The notes under the pieces were generated by a model. That model was given only the letters and a program-made list of their open reading frames with translations, did not search any database and was not told where the DNA came from. DNA of 64,000 bases from Fidelibacterota bacterium UBA2986 (GTDB taxonomy: Bacteria; Fidelibacterota; Marinisomatia; Marinisomatales; AB-629-J13). The position numbers were made by a program, and so were the translations under genes. This document shows positions 9,970 through 17,570 of this stretch, one piece after another. Numbering within the stretch: position 1 is the first letter of the stretch; every line of letters begins with the position of its first letter. Where the stretch lies: the NCBI GenBank assembly GCA_002346675.1, contig DEAI01000011.1, positions 504,912 through 568,911 of the forward strand. Direction: 5' to 3'.

Positions 9970-10124
9970 AAATGGATATATTCAAACGTATAATAAATAC
10001 GAGGAACAATCTGCCTATATAAACCGAGATATAGATAGATTTATCGAATTGAGCGATTGCTATTGTGCATTAGTTTATGCTAAAGTAAAAAATAATTATT
10101 AATTGTTTTTAACAAAAGGAGAAA

Positions 10125-10874
10125 ATGAAAGTAAATGATAAAATAACGGTTCTTGTTGTTGGGGCAAGTGGAACAACGGGTCGATTACTTGTTAAGCAAC
10201 TACTTGATTGTGGACAGGTTGTTAAAATAATTGTGCGCTCAAAGAATAATATTCCAGAATCCATCAAAAACCATACAAATATATCTATTATTCAGGCAAG
10301 CATATTAGATCTTAGCATACCCGAATTAAATAAACATGTAAAAGGGTGTAACGCAATAGTATCATGCCTTGGCCACAACCTGAGTTTTAAAGGTATATTT
10401 GGGAAACCTCATAGGCTTGTAACGGATGCAACCAAAAGATTATGCACTGCAATAAAGGTAGGAGAGCCTGAAACTACAGTTAAATATATACTAATGAACA
10501 CTGTAGCAAATAGAAACCGTGATTTAACTGAAAAAATTTCATTTGCCGAAAGATGTGTAATCTGGCTTCTCCGTATTTTATTACCACCACACATTGATAA
10601 TGAAGAAGCGGCTGATTTTTTGCGTACTAAAATTGGTCAAGATGACAATACTATTGATTGGGTAGCAGTTCGTCCTAGCGGTTTAGTCGATGAACAAGAA
10701 GTAACAGAGTATAGAATACATCCTTCTCCAGTTAGCAGTGCAATTTTTAATGATGGTAAAGTTAGTAGAGTTAATGTTGCTGCTTTTATGAATAAACTCA
10801 TTACAGACCAAAATCTATGGGAAAAATGGAAAGGTCAAATGCCTGTTATTTATAAATCTATCTATAATGATTGA
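10125..10874 (+). CDS. Atypical SDR / NmrA-like NAD(P)-binding protein
   Basis: A Rossmann-fold protein of 249 residues. The nucleotide-binding motif VVGASGTTGRLLVKQL is at about residues 10-26, and VKIIVRS follows as the second strand. The segment CNAIVSCLGH fits the fourth strand of atypical SDRs related to NmrA, flavin reductase and YwnB-type proteins. No YxxxK catalytic pair is evident where a classical SDR would have it. A good ribosome site (AAAGGAG) precedes the ATG by 6-7 bp. The gene sits inside the glucan locus but has no obvious role in glucan breakdown; substrate unknown. Confidence 0.7.
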   Translation: MKVNDKITVLVVGASGTTGRLLVKQLLDCGQVVKIIVRSKNNIPESIKNHTNISIIQASILDLSIPELNKHVKGCNAIVSCLGHNLSFKGIFGKPHRLVTDATKRLCTAIKVGEPETTVKYILMNTVANRNRDLTEKISFAERCVIWLLRILLPPHIDNEEAADFLRTKIGQDDNTIDWVAVRPSGLVDEQEVTEYRIHPSPVSSAIFNDGKVSRVNVAAFMNKLITDQNLWEKWKGQMPVIYKSIYND

Positions 10875-10959
10875 GGGGACAAGGTTTAATTTGTGGTCGT
10901 TTCCTCTTGATTTATGGAAGCGGTAAAAGAATAATTATTAATTAAAGAAAGGAAATAAT

Positions 10960-11073
10960 ATGGAAGCATTAGGAATAATTGGATTTGTTTTTGGATTGGT
11001 GGTATTTGTAAGAGTAGTAAAACTTATAAAAACCCTTAAAGAAAAGAACAAAATAATTACTAAGCTATCTTAA
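10960..11073 (+). CDS. Small 37-residue membrane protein coupled to the GH16 lipoprotein gene
   Basis: A short frame, MEALGIIGFVFGLVVFVRVV followed by a basic tail (KLIKTLKEKNKIITKLS). It is one hydrophobic helix (residues 4-20) with a positively charged C-terminal end, as in many single-pass small proteins. A strong ribosome site (AAAGAAAGGA) sits 6 bp before the ATG, and the TAA stop shares its last A with the ATG of the next gene (TAATG), so translation is probably coupled. I recognise no family. The coupling and ribosome site are direct evidence that it is real; its role is unknown. Confidence 0.6.
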   Translation: MEALGIIGFVFGLVVFVRVVKLIKTLKEKNKIITKLS

Positions 11074-11936
11074 TGAAGCAAAATATATTCATAATAATCA
11101 TTTATATATTGATTATTGGTTTAGGGCCTTTATCATGTGTAAAAAATGATAAAAAAATAATCAAAAAAGGATGGGTTACTGATTTTATAGATCAGTTTGA
11201 TTTTTTTAATGAAAAAAATTGGCAAGATCAACTACTATGGGTGAATGAGGAAGATCAGTGTTACGTTCGGGATGGTGAATTCAATACTCGTGAAGTTAGT
11301 AACGGTTCATTAAAGTTACGGCTTATTAGTTTAGACCATGAAAGGCAATGTTTAGATAATGTTTCAAAGTTTGGAAAATATCATCCTGCGACACGTTATG
11401 TATCAGCTCGATTGACATCTAAAAATCTTCAAGAGTTTACCGGTGGTCGCTGGACTGCTCGTATCAAATTAAATAAGGCAGGTGAGGTAGGCATGTTCCC
11501 AGCTTGGTGGCTTCTAGGTGCGCGCAATAACGAACCCCCAGTTCAAGAGCCGGATGAAAATGTCTGTTGGCCATTATCAGGATCTGGTGAAATTGATATC
11601 ATGGAGCATCATGGTCAGCACGGGGGTCAATCAGGCTACGTTGGTCGCAGTATCTTGCCATTAGGTAATTGCGATGATGGAGGAGATTGGTGGACCAATC
11701 AAGTAAATTCATCATCAAACCTAACTGAGTATAATGAGTATTCTGTTGAATGGTTAGATAGTGACTTAGTTTTTAGACTTAATGGTATCGAAGTTGGGCG
11801 TAACGTTGGGATTGTTGAAAAATTACTTGAACCGATGTTTGCTATTCTAAATTATGCTAAAATTAGCAATGAACGTATGGATGGAAAATGGGAAATGGAG
11901 ATTGATTGGGTCAAACATGAGAAATGGGTTAACTAA
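11073..11936 (+). CDS. GH16-family lipoprotein, probable beta-glucanase
   Basis: Signal peptide ending in GPLSC (Cys22), so lipid-anchored. GH16 fills the rest: a shortened first strand (VTDFIDQFDFFNEKNW), GRWTARIKLNKAGEVG, FPAWWLLGA, then GEIDIMEHHG (E173, D175, E178) and the closing strand MEIDWVKHEKW. It is more divergent than the two laminarinases upstream, with an insertion of charged and Cys-containing sequence before the catalytic strand (NNEPPVQEPDENVCWP). The start overlaps the 37-residue membrane protein by one base. Likely a surface beta-1,3-glucanase of narrower specificity; substrate not provable. Confidence 0.82.
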   Translation: MKQNIFIIIIYILIIGLGPLSCVKNDKKIIKKGWVTDFIDQFDFFNEKNWQDQLLWVNEEDQCYVRDGEFNTREVSNGSLKLRLISLDHERQCLDNVSKFGKYHPATRYVSARLTSKNLQEFTGGRWTARIKLNKAGEVGMFPAWWLLGARNNEPPVQEPDENVCWPLSGSGEIDIMEHHGQHGGQSGYVGRSILPLGNCDDGGDWWTNQVNSSSNLTEYNEYSVEWLDSDLVFRLNGIEVGRNVGIVEKLLEPMFAILNYAKISNERMDGKWEMEIDWVKHEKWVN

Positions 11937-11991
11937 TTTGTTTAAAGACTCATTTTATAATTACATTAATTAATTATGTGGAGATTTTGAG

Positions 11992-14100
11992 ATGCGAATA
12001 GTTATTGGACTAACATTCCTTTTTCATATTCTCTTTGCACAGGGTTTTCTGCATGTAGAAGATGGGCAGATCGTTGAAGGAGATGGTGAGTCTATATTGC
12101 TTAGAGGTTTTGGTTTGGGAGGATGGCTAGTTCCAGAAGGATATATGTTGCATAACAAAGCTTGGATAGAGGGATTTGAATCTCCAACAGAGATTGAGGA
12201 GCATGTAGAATCATTAATCGGCGCTGAAATAGCAGAATCATTTTGGGCTCTATATAGAGAGAGCTATGTTGCTCAGGTTGATATAGATCAGATAGCAGAG
12301 TGGGGGTTTAATCATATAAGAATACCTTTTCATTATAAACAGTTTTACAACGAATCGGGTTCAGAGACACCTATTGGCTATGATATCATTGATGAATTGA
12401 TAACCTGGTGTGAACCATATAATATGTATATCATTCTTGATATGCACTGTGCTCCAGGGGGTCAAAATGGAGGCCCTATCAGTGATAGTGATGGGACTGC
12501 CCGATTATGGCTTGAAGAAGAAAATAAAGAATTAACAATCCAGATATGGCGTGAAATAGCAGAATACTATTCTGATAATACACTAATTGGTGGATACGAC
12601 CTGATCAATGAACCTGTGCTACCAAGTGGTGTGAGTCTAGAAGAGTTCAGGCAGTTGTATATAGATATAACTGATGCAATTAGAGAGGTGGACAGTAATC
12701 ATATTGTCTATATTGAAGGCAACTGGTATGGCACAGATTTCTCGGGTCTTACGCCACCTTGGGATGATAATATGTCTTACTCTTTTCATAAATATTGGGG
12801 AGAGACCTCTCTCTCGACCATTCAGTCTTACATTAGTATGAGTGGTCAACATAATATCCCCCTTTGGATGGGCGAGTCTGGTGAAAATTCTAATCAGTGG
12901 TATTATGAGGTTTTCAGCCTATTGGAAGAAAATAATATCGGATGGAATTTTTGGACACATAAGAAAGTAGAAAAAATAACAAGTCCTTTTTCTGCTATTG
13001 TCACACCACAATATCAGACTCTAATAAACTATTGGAGTGGCAGCGGTTCTCAACCCTCCTCTGTTTACGCAGAGGCTGCACTTATTAGTTTGGCTAATAG
13101 TTTAAAGCTTGAGAACTGTATTTCTTTACCAGGGGTTATTGCTTCTCTGACCGATCCTGAATATGGTGAAATTTCTAAACCTTATTCTGACCATAGTATT
13201 CCCGGAACCATTCCGGCAGCGGAGTATGATATTGGTGCATGGGGTCTATCATATACAGATAGTGATTATTTAAATGATGGAGATGGCAACTACAATGAAG
13301 GATGGTCATTTAGGAATGATGGGGTTGATATAGAAGCCAATGGCAGTGAGGGATTACCTTATACTGTAGGATGGACAGATGTAGGAGAGTGGTTGGGATA
13401 TACTATACAAAATGTTATCCCAGGTACATATGATTTAAAAATAAAGATCGCTGCACCATCATCCGGAGGACTGTTTTTTGTACAACTGAATGGAACAAAT
13501 CTTTCTGTTATAGATGTTCCTAGTACTGGAGGATGGTATAATTGGCAGAATGTTTTGATTCCAGATGTTGATGTTTCAAATGGAGAACAATTCTTAAAGA
13601 TTCAGATTGTCCAAGCCGGCTTTAATATTGAAAGGATAAAATTTGAATTGTTGGCTTCTGTTGAATACTTTTCCGAATGGAATCTTGTTGGGTCACCTCT
13701 TGAGATTGAAGATACCAACTACCAGTCGCTCTTTCCTGAGTCAACTGCAGGAACTCTCTATTCCTATAATGGTGAACAATATATTCAAGAAGAAGATTTC
13801 CAGATGGGTAGTGGTTACTGGCTTCACTTTGAAAATGAGGGAACAACTCAGTTATCTGGAACAACAGTAAATCAGCTGACTCTACAATTGAATACAGGAT
13901 GGAATCTAATGAGCGGGATCAGTTCTGAGGTTGATCTCTCTGGAATTTTCGATCCAGAAAATATTATTGTTCCGGGCACCTGTTATGGTTTCAATCAAAC
14001 ATACATAAATGCATATCAATTAACTCCCGGCCATGGATACTGGATCTATGCAAGTACGGCTGGGAGCATAACTATTTCAAATGGTAGCCAGTACAGATAG
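11992..14100 (+). CDS. Secreted GH5-family beta-glucanase with CBM6 and twin GWN module, no sorting tail
   Basis: Signal peptide 1-17. The GH5 barrel covers about 22-350: RGFGLGGWLVPEG resembles the start of exo-beta-1,3-glucanase relatives, INEP carries the acid/base (E207) and WMGESGEN the nucleophile (E295). A CBM6 follows (about 400-550: EYDIGAWG...DGVDIE...VGWTDVGEWLGYTI), a module often bound to beta-1,3-glucans. Two GWN modules close the protein (552-700). Unlike its two relatives in the locus it stops directly after the second copy (ISNGSQYR) and has neither stalk nor PNPFN tail; no remnant is visible in other frames downstream. GGAG lies 8 bp before the ATG. Likely acts on laminarin side chains or ends, which is inference. 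Confidence 0.85.
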   Translation: MRIVIGLTFLFHILFAQGFLHVEDGQIVEGDGESILLRGFGLGGWLVPEGYMLHNKAWIEGFESPTEIEEHVESLIGAEIAESFWALYRESYVAQVDIDQIAEWGFNHIRIPFHYKQFYNESGSETPIGYDIIDELITWCEPYNMYIILDMHCAPGGQNGGPISDSDGTARLWLEEENKELTIQIWREIAEYYSDNTLIGGYDLINEPVLPSGVSLEEFRQLYIDITDAIREVDSNHIVYIEGNWYGTDFSGLTPPWDDNMSYSFHKYWGETSLSTIQSYISMSGQHNIPLWMGESGENSNQWYYEVFSLLEENNIGWNFWTHKKVEKITSPFSAIVTPQYQTLINYWSGSGSQPSSVYAEAALISLANSLKLENCISLPGVIASLTDPEYGEISKPYSDHSIPGTIPAAEYDIGAWGLSYTDSDYLNDGDGNYNEGWSFRNDGVDIEANGSEGLPYTVGWTDVGEWLGYTIQNVIPGTYDLKIKIAAPSSGGLFFVQLNGTNLSVIDVPSTGGWYNWQNVLIPDVDVSNGEQFLKIQIVQAGFNIERIKFELLASVEYFSEWNLVGSPLEIEDTNYQSLFPESTAGTLYSYNGEQYIQEEDFQMGSGYWLHFENEGTTQLSGTTVNQLTLQLNTGWNLMSGISSEVDLSGIFDPENIIVPGTCYGFNQTYINAYQLTPGHGYWIYASTAGSITISNGSQYR

Positions 14101-14164
14101 TGAAATAATATGGTAAAAACCTTGTATAAAAAATAAAAAATATTAGAAATTCGAGTCTAATTTT

Positions 14165-14476
14165 ATGTTAAAAACTCTATTTTCAATTGGATTATCGATT
14201 CTTGTTTTTACAAGGGGTCTACATGTTGAACTGCATAACCATACTCCTGTAGAAGGTTATAGCATATGTGAGATAGGTTGTGATAATGAAGATCATCACT
14301 ATCCATTTCATCAATGTGAAAAATGTCTGACTAAAAATAGCAAACTGATTGGTCCAAGTTATGGGAGTTTGACATACGATCATTATTTAATTTCATACTA
14401 TGGATTAAATGAAAGTATTATAAATACTTTGATCCATTTTAGCTTATACAGCCGTCCTCCCCCAAATCTCCTTTAA
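14165..14476 (+). CDS. Small exported Cys/His-rich protein, unknown function
   Basis: 103 residues with a signal-like hydrophobic start (LFSIGLSILVF). The mature part has clustered potential metal ligands: HVELHNH, CEIGC, EDHHYPFHQCEKC. The rest is hydrophobic and ends SRPPPNLL. I do not recognise a family; small exported His/Cys proteins like this are commonly found beside metal-uptake genes. It precedes a His-rich lipoprotein and a ZnuD-like TonB receptor on the same strand, which supports a role in zinc, copper or other metal handling, but this is inference from composition and context only. Confidence 0.55.
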   Translation: MLKTLFSIGLSILVFTRGLHVELHNHTPVEGYSICEIGCDNEDHHYPFHQCEKCLTKNSKLIGPSYGSLTYDHYLISYYGLNESIINTLIHFSLYSRPPPNLL

Positions 14477-14494
14477 TAAAAACTACCATTTAAA

Positions 14495-14519
14495 TCACAC
14501 TGCCACCTTGGCAGTGTGA
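14495..14519. promoter_or_regulatory. Perfect 10-bp inverted repeat between two metal-locus genes
   Basis: TCACACTGCC and its exact complement are separated by five bases (ACCTT). It lies 18 bp after the stop of the Cys/His protein and 33 bp before the His-rich lipoprotein start. The following bases (ACATTATTAAAATAC) contain no clean T-run, so a rho-independent terminator is only one option; a repressor operator (for example for a metal regulator) or an RNA hairpin that sets expression of the next gene are others. Confidence 0.5.
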
Positions 14520-14552
14520 CATTATTAAAATACTTTTTTAAAGGACCGTTTT

Positions 14553-15071
14553 ATGCAATTTTTATTTTTGCGGGATATAAAACCGCACGTTATTTTATTA
14601 TTAACAAGTATGTTATTATTCACAGCAGGTTGTGAAGATGATGATCATGATGACCATGATGAGGTACATACTGATGCAGAAGGTTTTGTTCTTGAAGATG
14701 AGAGCGGAACAGAGTTTTACCGAGAATTTGAGGGTGCTATGAATGGTGCAGTTACATTAGCTGTCGGCGATACTCTTGAACTTTTAGTTCATTTTCTTGA
14801 TCATGATGGAGATGAAATCGAACATGAAGAAGGAGAGGAAGAGGAAGATCATGAAGATGAAATAGAGGTCTCTGGTTTCAACTCAAGTATTGCAGTTGTA
14901 GAAGCGGAAGACCATGAAGAAGAGGGTGATCATGACCATGATGAAGAGCATGGAATGGCTATCCATATCATTGGAATCAGCTCTGGTTCAACTAGTTTTC
15001 AACTTCAGCTTATGCATGAAGGACACGCTGACTATACTTCGACTAACAACGTGCCTGTAACAGTTAATTAG
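14553..15071 (+). CDS. His/Asp/Glu-rich lipoprotein, probable metal binder
   Basis: 172 residues with a signal peptide ending FTAGC (Cys27). Right after the lipid cysteine come EDDDHDDHDEVH and later EEEEDHEDE and EEEGDHDHDEEHG, dense His/acid clusters that suit zinc, nickel or copper binding. Between them are beta-strand stretches (VTLAVGDTLELLVHFLDHDG, SSTSFQLQLMHEG) resembling an Ig-like fold. AAAGGA precedes the ATG by 8 bp. The next gene is a ZnuD-like TonB receptor, so a surface or periplasmic metal-capturing partner is likely. The exact metal cannot be read from sequence. Confidence 0.75.
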   Translation: MQFLFLRDIKPHVILLLTSMLLFTAGCEDDDHDDHDEVHTDAEGFVLEDESGTEFYREFEGAMNGAVTLAVGDTLELLVHFLDHDGDEIEHEEGEEEEDHEDEIEVSGFNSSIAVVEAEDHEEEGDHDHDEEHGMAIHIIGISSGSTSFQLQLMHEGHADYTSTNNVPVTVN

Positions 15072-15098
15072 GGCCATTACGGCCTTAGTGGGCTTTTT
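15069..15098 (+). terminator. Possible rho-independent terminator after the His-rich lipoprotein
   Basis: AGGGCC/GGCCTT can pair around the loop ATTAC, beginning at the stop codon, with CTTTTT about 10 bases further on. The stem is short and the T-run is displaced, so the strength is uncertain. Confidence 0.35.
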
Positions 15099-15106
15099 AA
15101 AAATAT

Positions 15107-15180
15107 GGGTGGGTGCTTATCACTGCCTCCTAGAAATATCGTGGTCTTAAGATTACGATATGGTATGTTAACACCCACCC
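15107..15180 (+). promoter_or_regulatory. Nested hairpin element upstream of the TonB receptor gene
   Basis: GGGTGGGTG (15107-15115) is the exact complement of CACCCACCC (15172-15180). Inside it a second helix pairs ATATCGT (15136-15142) with ACGATAT (15155-15161) and extends through two G-U pairs and two more pairs to a TTAA loop. The asymmetric internal loop holds CTTATCACTGCCTCCTAGAA. No T-run follows, so it is not a plain terminator. It lies in the 211-bp gap before the receptor gene and could be a cis-acting RNA or a large operator. It does not match a riboswitch class I know. Confidence 0.5.
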
Positions 15181-15282
15181 TTAATTTAAAATACTATTAA
15201 ATTCTAAACTTATCAGTGACCAGAATATAATGAAGGTTGTTAAAAACTCTAAGGCAATCTAATCTATAAATCATTCATATTT

Positions 15283-17499
15283 GTGTTATTTTTTGGGCTA
15301 TTATTATCTCAGGAAGCATCTCTTATAGGAGTGGTTGTTAATGATGAAGATCAAACACCTATCCATGGTGTTAATATCTATTCAGAAGCGCTTGTTATTG
15401 GTACAGTTTCTCAGGTTGACGGTAGTTTTATTTTAAATAATTTGCCCAATGGAGATATATCCATAACTATCTCTATGATTGGATTTAAGGATATAAATAG
15501 ATCTTTAGTATTAGGTGAGAATGTGTATGACTTGGGCACAATATCTATGTTAATAGATACTATAAAAGTTAAAGAGATAGTTGTTGATGCTCATCATGAA
15601 CTTCAACCTAAAAGTTTTTCATCAAATATTTCTCTTATAGGGGATCAGTATCATATAAATCTAAAGTCATCTCTGGCCTCGACCATGGAAAAAGAAACGG
15701 GTTTAGCTATTCGATCCATGGGACAGGGGACCATACAGCCGGTTTTAAGAGGATATTCAGGTGATAGATTTTTGCTAACAGAAGATGGTATAACGACTGG
15801 TGACCTTTCCAATACATCAATTGACCATACCGTCAGTATGGATATGGCTGCTTATAGTAAAGTAAGGATCATTCGCGGGCCAGAGACATTACTTTACGGT
15901 TCTAATACAATTGGGGGTGTTATTAATGTGTCCAGGCAAGTTGAATCAGATGCAAGATTTAACAAAACGAGTTTACGGACCATCCTAGGGACAGAATCAT
16001 CCAATTCTAGTTTTTTCGGAAATGTTGTTTGTTATCTGCCTCTTAATCATCTACACCAACTGAGATTTTCACTCTTACACCGCAGTACAGGTGATCAAAC
16101 ATTTCCAATTGGAACTTTAGTAAACACTGCCCTGTCAAATAATGAAGTGATGGGTAGTTATACTTATTTTGGTGAAGATAATCGTTCAACTTTTTCTTAT
16201 ACAGACCTTTATATGAATTACGGTATCCCTGGTAGTCCTGAAGGACATATTGATGGGGTTGATATTGATTTGAAAAAAAGAACTCAAAAGCTTGATTTCC
16301 ATAAAGATATTTCGTTTATGGGTTTTCAGACATTAGATATCGATCAGCAGTACATAATCTATGAGCATACTGAATCAGAAAATAATAATTCATACCCATC
16401 TGTGATCTTAGACCAAAAGATATTTTCGTTGCAAAGCACATTCAAGGGTCCACAACTGCATATTGGGTCCTTATTCCAACATCGGGATTTTCAAGCTGGG
16501 GGATTCTACTGGACACCCGATACAAAAGAATTGAACATAGCTTTATATGGATTGATTGAAAGAGAAATACGAGATTTCACTTTACAAGTTTCAACGCGGG
16601 CAGAATATCTTTCGGTGATTCCAAAGACAACCTCTAATTTATCAAACATAGATAGTAGCCAGATTGTAAAGAGCAACTTCCCCATTTTTTCAGCTGGCAT
16701 AGGTATTTTTCGAAACTGGCAGAATTGGGAATTTTCTTTTGGTACTATGGTTACCGGTAGAGCTCCTGGCATTGAAGATCTATATTCAGACGGTCCCCAT
16801 CTGGGTACTTATTCTTATGAAATTGGTCAGCCTAATTTGGGACTGGAGAAGACCATTGGCCTAGAGGCATCTTCAGTTTATCAAACAGATAAAAGTGAAT
16901 TAAGAGTGACCGGTTATCGAAATTATAGTCCTAATTACCACATTAGTTCTAAAATAGGAGATTGTGAAGAAGAATTTATTATTGGTGAAGATCATCCATG
17001 TGCAGGTGTAGATTTCATTGAATGGGGTGCTGGATCAAGCGGTTGGCTTTATAAATATCAAATGCAGGGTTTGAGATCCTTTATATATGGTTTTGAGTCA
17101 GAGGGATACTATAAACTAACAAGAGCGATCAAAATATTTAGTAGTATTTCAATTTTAAGAGGAGAGAATATCTCAGGTAATAGACCTCTTTCATATATGC
17201 CGCCGGATAAATTTCTGTTTACAACAGAGATAGATAAGAACCCTATATTTGCATCATTAACATTTAAAAAAGTGTTTCCACAGTCTAGGATAGGTGAGTT
17301 TGAGACTAAAACGGACGGATATTTTCTTATTGATATTAGTGGGGCTTACATTTTTCAATCGTCAGAGGCTATTCATAAAATACTTTTTCAAGTAGACAAT
17401 ATTTTTGATCAAGAATATTATAATCATCTTTCAAGATTAAAGCTGATAATACCTGAAAAAGGAAGAAGTATAGGTATTCAATATAGAGTGGTGTTTTAA
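15283..17499 (+). CDS. TonB-dependent receptor, ZnuD-like, probable metal uptake
   Basis: Outer-membrane gated channel. A CarboxypepD-reg-like domain (about 13-95: GVVVNDEDQTPIHGVNIYSE) precedes a plug with RSMGQGTIQPVLRGYSGDRF, LTEDGITTGDLSNTSIDH and RIIRGPETLLYGSNTIGGVI, close to the pattern of ZnuD-type metal receptors. A 22-strand-type barrel follows, ending in a terminal F. It lies after two metal-ligand-rich proteins. The GTG at 15283 leaves the signal without a basic n-region. In-frame ATC at 15262, 7 bp after AAGG, would give a normal signal (first residues MYKSFIFVLFFG); the upstream stop is at 15250. Receptor identity is sure, zinc as substrate is inferred. Confidence 0.82.
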   Translation: MLFFGLLLSQEASLIGVVVNDEDQTPIHGVNIYSEALVIGTVSQVDGSFILNNLPNGDISITISMIGFKDINRSLVLGENVYDLGTISMLIDTIKVKEIVVDAHHELQPKSFSSNISLIGDQYHINLKSSLASTMEKETGLAIRSMGQGTIQPVLRGYSGDRFLLTEDGITTGDLSNTSIDHTVSMDMAAYSKVRIIRGPETLLYGSNTIGGVINVSRQVESDARFNKTSLRTILGTESSNSSFFGNVVCYLPLNHLHQLRFSLLHRSTGDQTFPIGTLVNTALSNNEVMGSYTYFGEDNRSTFSYTDLYMNYGIPGSPEGHIDGVDIDLKKRTQKLDFHKDISFMGFQTLDIDQQYIIYEHTESENNNSYPSVILDQKIFSLQSTFKGPQLHIGSLFQHRDFQAGGFYWTPDTKELNIALYGLIEREIRDFTLQVSTRAEYLSVIPKTTSNLSNIDSSQIVKSNFPIFSAGIGIFRNWQNWEFSFGTMVTGRAPGIEDLYSDGPHLGTYSYEIGQPNLGLEKTIGLEASSVYQTDKSELRVTGYRNYSPNYHISSKIGDCEEEFIIGEDHPCAGVDFIEWGAGSSGWLYKYQMQGLRSFIYGFESEGYYKLTRAIKIFSSISILRGENISGNRPLSYMPPDKFLFTTEIDKNPIFASLTFKKVFPQSRIGEFETKTDGYFLIDISGAYIFQSSEAIHKILFQVDNIFDQEYYNHLSRLKLIIPEKGRSIGIQYRVVF

Positions 17500-17570
17500 T
17501 GATCCCTATCTATTATCTCAAATTAATTATTATCACCCCCATAAAAACACAAATAAGAGTTATCCCCTGA

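Noticed and set aside
9971..10105. Open frame continuing past the 7567 gene (ends ...VYAKVKNNY)
   Set aside because: It has no start codon of its own and runs out of another frame of the preceding gene; no ribosome site. Probably chance in AT-rich DNA.
14101..14164. Lost sorting tail of the GH5 protein by frameshift
   Set aside because: All three frames after the stop lack a stalk or PNPFN motif and the gap is only 64 bp.
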